From the NCBI GenBank assembly GCA_963790325.1, contig CAWBNY010000003.1:1572637-1636636 (forward strand): a stretch of DNA of 64,000 nt, given 5' to 3'. The position numbers were made by a program, and so were the translations under genes. A model generated the notes under the pieces. That model was not told where the DNA came from and searched no databases. It saw only the letters and a program-made list of their open reading frames with translations. This DNA comes from JAXDMK01 sp963790325. GTDB lineage: Bacteria > Actinomycetota > Acidimicrobiia > Acidimicrobiales > AC-14. This document shows, one piece after another, positions 57,456 to 64,000 of the stretch (positions are counted from its first letter, which is position 1; the number at the start of each line of letters is the position of its first letter).

Positions 57456-57471
57456 ACGAACATACATTCGT
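57456..57471. promoter_or_regulatory. LexA-box-like palindrome
   Basis: ACGAA-CATACA-TTCGT is a perfect 5-bp inverted repeat with 6-nt spacing. It resembles the actinobacterial SOS box GAACNNNNGTTC, differing by one base (GAACATACATTC). It lies 4 nt upstream of the hypothetical gene on the minus strand and about 60 nt before the nucleotidase on the plus strand, so it could control either. Confidence 0.4.
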
Positions 57472-57527
57472 TCCGGCGCGGGTGCAAGCCGGTGTGTCCA
57501 GCCCGACTTCGCGAGAGAATGCTCCGC

Positions 57528-58217
57528 ATGGAGGTACGGAGGTCTTCTCAGCCGGCTCGGCGTTTCGTCTTAGGGCTTGACCTCGACGGCGTATGCGCGG
57601 ACTTCTACGGAAAAATGCGTGAGATCACGGCGGAGTGGCGGGGGGTAGCGGTAGAGACTCTGTCGGCGAACGTCTCCTACGGTCTCCCCGAGTGGGGTGT
57701 TCGGCAGCCGGAAGGGGCCGACCCGGGAGAATACGAGCGCATCCACCGCTTTGCGGTCACGCAGCGCCACCTCTTCGAAACGATGGCCCCACTTCCGGGG
57801 GCGCCCCAGTCGATCCGCCGACTTGGCACCGAAGGCATCCGAATTCGAATAATTACCTACCGGCTCTTCATCCGGTGGTTCCATGAAACTGCTGTCGCAC
57901 AAACAGTTCGGTGGCTCGACTGTCATGGAATACCCTATTGGGATCTATGCCTTATGCGCGACAAGGATGCCGTCGACGCCGACGTCTATATTGAAGACGC
58001 CCCGTCCAACATTTTGAGACTTCGTGAGTTAAGCCGTCCAGTCATCGTATTTACCAACTCAACGAACGTCGGTATGCCGGATACGCCAGATGGCCGTGCC
58101 AACTCGTGGCCAGAGGCCGAAGAACTCGTGCGAGAGCGCTACTACGCCTGGCTCGACGACAATGGGTGTGCTCGACCCCCAGCTCCAGGGTGTCGCGCAC
58201 CGTGGGATCATGGCTGA
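57528..58217 (+). CDS. HAD-superfamily nucleotidase-like protein (NT5C type)
   Basis: 229 residues from ATG 57528 (ATG 57519 in frame; GAGAGA is better spaced for the former). Motif I LGLDLDGVCADFY with both catalytic Asp, motif II RIIT as in 5'(3')-deoxyribonucleotidases (GIRIRIITYRLFIRWFH), motif III Lys and acidic residues in CLMRDKDAVDADVYIEDAPS. Two Trp- and Tyr-rich stretches suit a nucleotide pocket. Likely dephosphorylates nucleotides. Codon use is less GC-rich than in the chromosomal genes, in line with transfer. As island cargo, nucleotide hydrolysis might serve phage defence, but this is a guess. Confidence 0.75.
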   Translation: MEVRRSSQPARRFVLGLDLDGVCADFYGKMREITAEWRGVAVETLSANVSYGLPEWGVRQPEGADPGEYERIHRFAVTQRHLFETMAPLPGAPQSIRRLGTEGIRIRIITYRLFIRWFHETAVAQTVRWLDCHGIPYWDLCLMRDKDAVDADVYIEDAPSNILRLRELSRPVIVFTNSTNVGMPDTPDGRANSWPEAEELVRERYYAWLDDNGCARPPAPGCRAPWDHG

Positions 58218-58400
58218 GCAGAACCCTGGAATCCGTACTCGGAAGATGCGGATTGACTTCCCCAAAAGTCGCCGCATTCCGCCACCGGACGGGCCGACAC
58301 GCATGCTGCGTCTCTTGACACGTTCCAGCATCGAATCGGAGGCAGCTCACGCCACTGATTTTCTGGCTAGTAGCTCCGGCCGCCCGGAAGGAGGGCCGAT

Positions 58401-59969
58401 TTATGACGCTTCCGGCTTTCTTGCGACGGCCACGATTTCCTTTCCCGACGGGTCCCCCGGTGGTCCACTAATCCAGTGACCGAGTCGCGACGGGAACACG
58501 TTGACGATTTCGAGTCCCGCTTCCGCCAATGCCCCATGCACACCGTCAACAGAAAACCTACGATCTCGCACGACGTACTCTGCCGGAAGACGACCGGGGC
58601 CACCGTCAAATTGCTCCTTCCGGTAGAAGGTATCTTCAAAATAGAGGAGAAGCTCTGGATCGAAGACTGAGCCGCTCTGCTCCATTGTCGCTGACGGTGG
58701 AAGCTTCTCCAAGCGGTCGATGAACTCAAGGATCGAGTGAGGCCGCTGTTCAGGGGAAAGCGACCTGATCGATTCTTCAGCGTTCATAACGCTCAATACA
58801 AGAACCCCTCCGGGGGACAACGCTGAAGCACAATGAGCCAATATTCGTCTATCATCGTCCCCGTCCGCCGACGAACCAAGCACATCATAGAGCGCAAGAA
58901 TGAGATCCAGATCGTCGGTAGGGAGACACTCTCGAGCGTCATGTGCTACCCAAGTCACTCTTGGGCTCACTCCCACCTCTCGCGCCCACGCGAGGAGCGT
59001 CTCCGAGATATCTATCGCAACGACCTCATGCCCGCGCTCCGCCATGAGCCGGGCATGCCTGCCGTCCCCACATCCGACGTCCGCAACTCGTAACGGTCCC
59101 GTCCTACCAACCTGGGCTAGACAGAACTCAACCTCCTCCTCAGAGTACCCGCGCCAGACATGAGACTCATCGAGCGTCATTCGCTCATATGCCGATTGCC
59201 ATATCTCGTCGGCACCTTTTAGAAGCTCTCGCACACGGGAGTTGCTAAGCGCTTCGGGGCGCTGCGATGCGAATGTGCAGGCGAACCACTCTTCCCCGTC
59301 GCCGAGAGACCCTAATCTCCAACGACGCCCGGATACTCGGCCCGATTGCCGCACCTTGTCGGACTCTGCGTGGTCAACAAAGAACTTGGTATCAACCACC
59401 GGACGAAGTCGGTTCGTAGACTTGCGGGACAACTGAGTTGGAAGGTAGGAGACATGGTCAGCGAGGATCCGCAGGACCGGTGGGCCGGCACCTACGATCA
59501 CCGCCGGCGCACACTGACGCCTTGTCGCAGTCTCAAGCGCCCGAACTGCATATGGGTTCGATGTTGCTAGTCCCCAGCAGTAGCAATCTGAAAACTGCCA
59601 AACGCTGAACAAGAGCTTAGTCGCTATTCGCGCTTTACGATATGCACTGTGTACGACCAACTGCACTACCCACGACACCACACCCGAATCGGTCTCAAGC
59701 TTAACAGCGAGACAATATGCAACAAGCGAGTCGTGGATATAGGCGACCGCCAGCGACGACTCCGGTGAGCCAGCAAGACGTCGTAGGGTATCGGGCGGCA
59801 TCCGCACAGGTCTGCCCTGCTTTCCAGACTGAGCACCCCAGGTTCCGTAGTGCCCGTTGTACAGTGCCAGGCAGGCGTCAATCAGAGCATCATTCTGAAC
59901 GGCGGCCTCCCCAGCGATCCAGTCGAACCTGAGCGGCCATAGTTGCTGGGGAGAAGATGCAGATTTCAT
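58401..59969 (-). CDS. GNAT acetyltransferase-SAM methyltransferase fusion
   Basis: 522 residues from ATG 59969 (GGGAGGA ten bases upstream); the open frame continues to 60518 but that part lacks coding character. N-terminal half: GNAT-like, with LIDACLALYNGHYGTWGAQS, VSWVVQLVVHSAYRKARIA (CoA-binding motif A, R-K-A-R-I-A) and ATSNPYAVRALETATRRQC. C-terminal half: class I methyltransferase with VADVGCGDGRHARLMAERGH, AIDISETLLAWAREVG and LILALYDVLGSSADGDDD. Low-GC codon use. I know of no characterised enzyme with this pairing. Lies downstream of the methylase/nuclease genes on the same strand and may be part of their operon. Confidence 0.72.
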   Translation of the reverse strand: MKSASSPQQLWPLRFDWIAGEAAVQNDALIDACLALYNGHYGTWGAQSGKQGRPVRMPPDTLRRLAGSPESSLAVAYIHDSLVAYCLAVKLETDSGVVSWVVQLVVHSAYRKARIATKLLFSVWQFSDCYCWGLATSNPYAVRALETATRRQCAPAVIVGAGPPVLRILADHVSYLPTQLSRKSTNRLRPVVDTKFFVDHAESDKVRQSGRVSGRRWRLGSLGDGEEWFACTFASQRPEALSNSRVRELLKGADEIWQSAYERMTLDESHVWRGYSEEEVEFCLAQVGRTGPLRVADVGCGDGRHARLMAERGHEVVAIDISETLLAWAREVGVSPRVTWVAHDARECLPTDDLDLILALYDVLGSSADGDDDRRILAHCASALSPGGVLVLSVMNAEESIRSLSPEQRPHSILEFIDRLEKLPPSATMEQSGSVFDPELLLYFEDTFYRKEQFDGGPGRLPAEYVVRDRRFSVDGVHGALAEAGLEIVNVFPSRLGHWISGPPGDPSGKEIVAVARKPEAS

Positions 59970-60165
59970 GCCCGCCAGATCCTCCCGCGGTACTTGACGC
60001 AGTTGTTCGGGCAACGTCCCGACTTCGGCTAAGAGATGCAGCACTCCAAAAGCACCGCTATTGGAACGGCTATGTCGGGACGAGAGACGATGAAACGCTG
60101 CTGTGGATCCCACCAGATCGAGGGCATCGGACTGAACAAACTCTGGAGACCGAGCTATGGCGCCA

Positions 60166-60685
60166 TTAACTCCCTCCATGGCGCGCTCGCAAGGAGCAGC
60201 CCTGGAGATAGCCGACCATGATGCCAAATGCATCCTTTGTCCCATACTGCCCTGCGGTGAAACGCTGAAGACCTCTAAACGCATAGTTGCGAAAGGATGT
60301 AGACGTACGGCGGAGCCTCTTGCACTCCACGGAAACGCCGACTTCGGATCCCACGATCGTGATTCGCATGTCAGGACGTGCCGAGGTCGTGGCAGCCGCA
60401 CGGGCATCGATGATCCTGTCGTCCGGCGTAAGGCTCTCAAGTTCAGCATGAAAGAGCCCGAACTGAGGGACCGTGCCGCGTCAACATTTGACAACACCGA
60501 TGAAGTTGGAGCGTGCAATCTGCTTCCTCATCGCTGTATCGCAACCATTCGCGGTCTGCCCACGATTCAATCCCCGCTTCTAAGAACAGACCTGCGAGCC
60601 TTCTGAACTCGCTCTCAACTCCGTTGCGAAGCTCTGGCAGGACTTGGCCCATGATTTCAAGACTTCGCGCCTGAGCTATGGTCAC
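60166..60685 (-). pseudogene. PD-(D/E)XK nuclease, split by a frameshift
   Basis: Two frames. The first begins at ATG 60685, overlapping the methylase stop (ATGA), and reads MTIAQARSLEIMGQVLPELR to CCQMLTR before shifting out at about 60480. The second continues FGLFHAELESLTPDDRIID, ARPDMRITIVGSEVGVSVEC, KRLRRT and ends GYLQGCSLRARHGGS. PD in RPDMRI and ECK in SVECKRL, about 15 residues apart, form the PD-(D/E)XK nuclease motif. Joining the frames gives about 170 residues. It is probably the restriction partner of the upstream adenine methylase. One extra base near 60475 explains the break; mutation or sequence error cannot be separated. Confidence 0.65.
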
Positions 60686-63039
60686 TGCGCTTTGGCCAGC
60701 GTTTCGTCGGCGACTTCAGTGCCCAGCACTGCGGCGATGATTGATCGCGCGTCCTGTCTTGCGCCAGAGCGGCTCCAGAAGCGCTGCTCGTTCGGCTTAA
60801 CGATATGGACGCGTGATCCGGCCATGACGATCGCGACTGGCTCGACAATGGACGCATAGCTGGTAATCGGCTCGCTGGTCGTTCGGGCTGACCCGAGGAA
60901 CGCCAGAAGCTCCTTTGCCGACCAATGACTCTCGCCATGTTGGTCACCTAAAACGCAGGTTGCGGCAATCAGGTCTATCTCAAGACTTGACGTCACTACT
61001 TCGACAGATAGTGACGGAAGGTAGAGTCGAAGGGAACTCTCCAGTGCTTCGCGGTAGTCTTCCAGGTTTTCAGAATCTGCGGGCTGAAAGGCTCTCGACC
61101 CCGCTGGATCGGCGTATTGCGTGAGTCGCAGGGTCAGACCGTCCACAACGAGTTCACGTTCCGTAAGGTCGAGCCCATAAGCATGGAAGACAATGTCATC
61201 GAGTTGGGCTTGCCACGTCGATCTCGGGACACCATTTGCAGCTCGCCGCTCCACCTCGCCAAGATCAATTAGTAGTTCGCGCTGCGAAAGGTCCACCATG
61301 GGAAAGGTCAGATACTCGGCAAGCTGAAGTTGCTCTCGCTCCACACCCCATGAGCTGCTGGTCATGAAGTAGTAGTAGTGCGCCAGGGAGGAATTGAGCA
61401 ACGCAGCTACCGCTCGGAGTGCGTCATGGTCCTCGGCGCCACCACATATCCCGAAGATGGAGTCGGGGTGGGCAGCGTTAGTAGACAAGAAGGCCGACAA
61501 GGGAACCGAGGCGAACCCCTTTCGAAGCAGGACGTGCGGGCCGAGATACACCTCGACCTGCCGCGGCCGGTGCATTGTCTCCTCCATGACCTCGGCAGAC
61601 TCGTGAGGTGCGACGTAGAGGGCGTGGATTGCGTGGGCAGGAACTACCGGCAGTCCAGCGAGATGGGCCGCTGAATGGCTTTCGCCGCCTCTAACCTGAA
61701 AGCCCTGGCCAATTGTCCAACCTCGGTCGGCGGCGATGTCATCCAGTGTTGGAAATCGCTGGCGTAACGACTGAATAAAATTGGTGTCACTTAGGGTTCC
61801 CCAGAGAAGAGTTTTCCAGAGATCCGGAACAGAGGTAGCCAAAGTAAGAGGCACGAGGTGAATATCGTCTCTACTAAATACAATACCCTCGGCCATCCGA
61901 GACAATGGAGATGCACGGGGCGAAAGGAATAGGATGCTCGGTGCCGACTCGGAGGTCGGATAGTGGTCCGCCACTACGACGGCTGCCGGTGCCGATGCAG
62001 AGCCGAATAGCTCGCCTCGAAGGGGCGACAGATCGAACACTGTCCGGATGGCGGTACGGGTGAAGAATTCGTTTCGGGCTGCGACCGCCTGAGACGTACG
62101 GTTATGGAGAAATGGCTTTGCTGGCATGACCATCGCAACAGTGCCGCCGACAGTGAGGTGTTGACGTGCTTTCCAGAGGAACGCTGTCGCGATCTGGTTG
62201 TCAGGGATAGTGATCGCGGGCTCGGCGTCACGGACGAACAGCCGAGCGGGGTGCGATAGCGCACTCTGCCAAGGCGGATTGCCGACGACGCTATCGAATG
62301 TCCGCTCTGTCAATGGGTTAGCGGCAAAGAAGTCCGATACAAACAGGTTGTGGCCTACCAGATTGGGGAGTCGGGCTTCTCGCCACGCCGTAGGCGGATC
62401 AGCATGGTCGAGGAGGGTTAGATGGAGTCCGAAGGACGCGACGCTGATGGCGGTCGGACTGATGTCGATTCCAAAGAGGGACTCGGTGAGAAGCGTGCCG
62501 AGCTCTTGGTAGCTGGGACGCGCTTCCTGGGATCTACGGTACACAAGCCGCTTGAACGCTTCGCTGAGGAATACGCCTGATCCACACGCTGGGTCGAGTA
62601 TACGAACAGGAGACTCAGTCTTGATCGGTGGGAGCACCTCGTCTAGGACGAGGTCAACAAGCCGCCGAGGCGTGTAGAACGCAGCATTTTTTCGCTGCGT
62701 CCGATGGAGCAGCTGTTCATAGATTCCGCTTACCAGATCGGTAGGAATGATGCTGAAGTCATAGGGCCAAAGCGACTGCTGGCCGGTGGTGAGATCTCCA
62801 CCTCCCAGAAAGTCGGCCAGGTGTGCTATGGCCTCGCGGGAGACTGTGTTCCTTGGCAGGAGAGGCGTAAAGGCATCGCCATTAAAATGCTCCGCGAGGC
62901 CCTGAAAGAGCTGATCGAGGGTTGTCGGATCTGCCGTCAATACGTCTAAGAAGGATTCACAAGGGACAATCTCGCCGAGGTGTTCGCTTGTGAGGATTCC
63001 TCGATCCTCGAAGGAAGCGAACAAAAATGGAGCGTCCAA
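60682..63039 (-). CDS. N6-adenine DNA methyltransferase, main C-terminal part
   Basis: Frame of 785 codons. AdoMet motif I is ILDPACGSGVFLSEAFKRLV and the catalytic motif IV is VVGNPPWQSALSHPARLF (N-P-P-W). Preceded by NAAFYTPRRLVDLVLDEV, typical of N6_Mtase/Eco57I-like enzymes, and followed by a long specificity-like region ending near TLAKAQ. Its listed start is artificial: the conserved protein continues upstream in another frame (62957-63580), with RSIFVRFL joining EDRGILTSEHLGEI once an extra T near 63010 is removed. The native protein would have about 965 residues. Methylates adenine in a DNA target; paired with the nuclease remnant that follows. Confidence 0.8.
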   Translation of the reverse strand: MDAPFLFASFEDRGILTSEHLGEIVPCESFLDVLTADPTTLDQLFQGLAEHFNGDAFTPLLPRNTVSREAIAHLADFLGGGDLTTGQQSLWPYDFSIIPTDLVSGIYEQLLHRTQRKNAAFYTPRRLVDLVLDEVLPPIKTESPVRILDPACGSGVFLSEAFKRLVYRRSQEARPSYQELGTLLTESLFGIDISPTAISVASFGLHLTLLDHADPPTAWREARLPNLVGHNLFVSDFFAANPLTERTFDSVVGNPPWQSALSHPARLFVRDAEPAITIPDNQIATAFLWKARQHLTVGGTVAMVMPAKPFLHNRTSQAVAARNEFFTRTAIRTVFDLSPLRGELFGSASAPAAVVVADHYPTSESAPSILFLSPRASPLSRMAEGIVFSRDDIHLVPLTLATSVPDLWKTLLWGTLSDTNFIQSLRQRFPTLDDIAADRGWTIGQGFQVRGGESHSAAHLAGLPVVPAHAIHALYVAPHESAEVMEETMHRPRQVEVYLGPHVLLRKGFASVPLSAFLSTNAAHPDSIFGICGGAEDHDALRAVAALLNSSLAHYYYFMTSSSWGVEREQLQLAEYLTFPMVDLSQRELLIDLGEVERRAANGVPRSTWQAQLDDIVFHAYGLDLTERELVVDGLTLRLTQYADPAGSRAFQPADSENLEDYREALESSLRLYLPSLSVEVVTSSLEIDLIAATCVLGDQHGESHWSAKELLAFLGSARTTSEPITSYASIVEPVAIVMAGSRVHIVKPNEQRFWSRSGARQDARSIIAAVLGTEVADETLAKAQ

Positions 63040-63580
63040 TGAGCCGCTCGGTGGCGGCCTCCGGTACTCCTGAGGAGAGAAGGCGTTCTTGGAGGCCTTT
63101 TAGGTTTCGTAGTAGACGCGCGTCGACACGATCGGCGGTTCCAAGCCGTGATCCAAACTCAATCATCGGGTGCCCGCGTTCGACGTTTCTCCGGCGGAAT
63201 GCATCGAGTGTATAGACGTCGGCAGCGCTGACTGAGATAGCTAAAGTGGTTGAGTCAATACTGGCTGACGTCGGTGCTTGCGCACAGCTCAGTGCGCGTA
63301 GCTCATTCGTTGAGGCTGCAATCAGGATTGGTACACGACCAAAATTCCATAGTCGCCGTTGCGTCCGCGCAGTCTCCTCTGGCGAATCGGTGTTGAGGAA
63401 TGCAACGAGGGGAACAGCACCGCGAAAGTAGGCAGCATCTACTTTGCAGCGTCTGTGTAACTCCTGCCAGATGAAATCACGGGCTCCGGGGTCCCCTGAG
63501 ATGGAGGCGACCGTGCCAGGCTGACCTGAGTAGTCCAGCAGGTCTAAGGCTGCATGGAGCGGATCGTCGGAGAGGCTCAC
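62957..63580 (-). CDS. N6-adenine DNA methyltransferase, N-terminal fragment (frameshifted)
   Basis: 207-codon frame from GTG 63580. It reads VSLSDDPLHAALDLLDYSGQ through YTLDAFRRRNVERGHPMIEF to ERLIGRSIFVRFL, after which the remaining residues (RGSRNPHKRTPRRDCPL) are out of frame. This is the N-terminal domain of the methylase encoded at 60682-63039: the junction reads CGCTTCCTTCGAGGAT, and with CTC in place of CTTC it would run RFLEDRGIL without break. No ribosome site stands out. Alone it would be a nonfunctional fragment. Confidence 0.7.
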   Translation of the reverse strand: MSLSDDPLHAALDLLDYSGQPGTVASISGDPGARDFIWQELHRRCKVDAAYFRGAVPLVAFLNTDSPEETARTQRRLWNFGRVPILIAASTNELRALSCAQAPTSASIDSTTLAISVSAADVYTLDAFRRRNVERGHPMIEFGSRLGTADRVDARLLRNLKGLQERLLSSGVPEAATERLIGRSIFVRFLRGSRNPHKRTPRRDCPL

Positions 63581-63886
63581 GGTGTTTTCGAGACTGTGCC
63601 ATTGGGTGGATGGACAGCTTGCCCCATGCCGCTCACCCTAACCGGGGGGTACGACAGGTCGACTGTATTGCGATGTTGCAGGTGAGGCCCGGCGCTCGGA
63701 GCGCCAGCAGGGGGAATCGAACGCCGGTCCCAGCGTATCGAACCCGTGCGACCGGGGCCCCTGAGATTGGTGCACGTGCGCGAGTCAGGTACAGATCGTG
63801 ATTGAGGGGCGCGACATCAGCAGCTGGATCACCCGGTCAGAACGGTTACGCGTCCAGGCGGGGCCAGGTGGCTCGCCGCAGGCCGA
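63581..63886. other. 306-nt intergenic region in the island
   Basis: Contains a perfect hairpin GGCGCT-CGG-AGCGCC (63691-63705), possibly the terminator of the gene at the right edge (minus strand), and the string GGGGGAATCGAAC that recalls a tRNA T-arm on the minus strand but does not fold as one. A short open frame across it has no coding character. The methylase promoter should lie near 63590-63650. Confidence 0.45.
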
Positions 63887-64000
63887 TCACTTCCAACCCG
63901 ACCTGGCCGGCCGAACGTGGGCCGGGGGCAGGGTCCCGTGCATTAGAAGCGCGTCGCCTGGACGCATCTGGCGGACGACGTTCGGGGCCAGGAGGGGGAC
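63887..64000 (-). CDS. C-terminus of a probable conjugation (TraG/VirD4-like) protein, partial
   Basis: The last 37 codons before TGA (63887-63889) read VVRQMRPGDALLMHGTLPPA and HVRPARSGWK. P-G-x-A-L-L-x-x-G-x-L-P-P-A-x-x-R near the end matches the closing segment I recall from actinobacterial type IV coupling proteins, in which the TraM-recognition domain is followed by such a tail. This would be the transfer ATPase of a conjugative element, which suits its place in a tRNA-integrated island. Only a short piece is visible, so the assignment is tentative. Confidence 0.45.
   Translation of the reverse strand, partial: VPLLAPNVVRQMRPGDALLMHGTLPPAHVRPARSGWK

Noticed and set aside
59970..60518. 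N-terminal extension of the GNAT-methyltransferase fusion
   Set aside because: The extension lacks coding character, overlaps the nuclease remnant in another frame, and ATG 59969 has a suitable ribosome site.
63706..63760. tRNA-like string GGGGGAATCGAAC on the island, read on the minus strand
   Set aside because: T-stem pairing is only three of five and no acceptor, D-arm or CCA could be fitted; it also does not match the tRNA-Phe core at 56967-57011.

Overview
The window is a high-GC chromosome segment with frequent GTG starts, 4-nt GTGA/ATGA gene overlaps, a dnaK-grpE-dnaJ-hspR heat-shock operon carrying a HAIR operator, a PAC2 protein and an LmeA-like protein. Together these point to Actinomycetota; class Acidimicrobiia is a reasonable guess but is not proven by the sequence. 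From about 57.0 kb to the right edge the base composition is visibly less GC-rich, and the gene content changes to that of an integrated mobile element.

Layout. 0-10 kb: mixed housekeeping and conserved hypothetical genes (N-terminus of an Lhr-type helicase at the left edge, methyltransferase, rhodanese, PAC2, M1-type lipoprotein peptidase, Nudix, DUF427, LmeA-like, NIL domain). 10.1-14.2 kb: dnaK-grpE-dnaJ-hspR under a HAIR element. 14.4-20.2 kb: a large SBBP beta-propeller envelope protein, then clpB behind a HAIR-like site. 20.3-23.0 kb: a small protein, a histidine phosphatase and an ECF sigma factor fused to a membrane and extracellular module. 23.1-36.1 kb: purine biosynthesis, purA-purD-purE-purB-purC-purS-purQ, then purL, then purF-purM. 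A convergent hypothetical gene separates purQ from purL, and a second membrane-linked ECF sigma factor lies between purL and purF. These genes cover most steps from PRPP to IMP plus the first AMP-branch step; purN, purH and purK are not in the window.

36.3-39.5 kb: leucine/valine dehydrogenase and a fused E1 alpha/beta 2-oxoacid dehydrogenase, on the minus strand, a branched-chain amino acid catabolic pair. 39.5-42.6 kb: a cupredoxin lipoprotein and a multicopper oxidase lipoprotein separated by a truncated Tn3-family transposase remnant. 43.0-46.8 kb: three tandem paralogous ATP-grasp ligase-like genes, followed by a quinone oxidoreductase and an MpaB-type oxygenase. 48.7-56.1 kb: a very large CheB-hybrid histidine kinase, a coiled membrane protein, an MGT-type glycosyltransferase, a membrane protein, and a PadR regulator with its membrane partner. 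56.2-56.8 kb: a toxin-antitoxin pair whose toxin is frameshifted.

At 56967-57011 lies the 3' half of a tRNA-Phe gene (minus strand, anticodon loop to CCA) without its 5' half. This is what one end of an element integrated in a tRNA gene looks like. The region to its right, 57.0-64.0 kb, holds an HAD nucleotidase, a GNAT-methyltransferase fusion, an N6-adenine methylase plus a PD-(D/E)XK nuclease (both split by single-base frameshifts), and at the right edge the C-terminus of what looks like a conjugation protein. The best candidates for something undescribed are the triple ATP-grasp array and the tRNA-Phe island with its unusual cargo.
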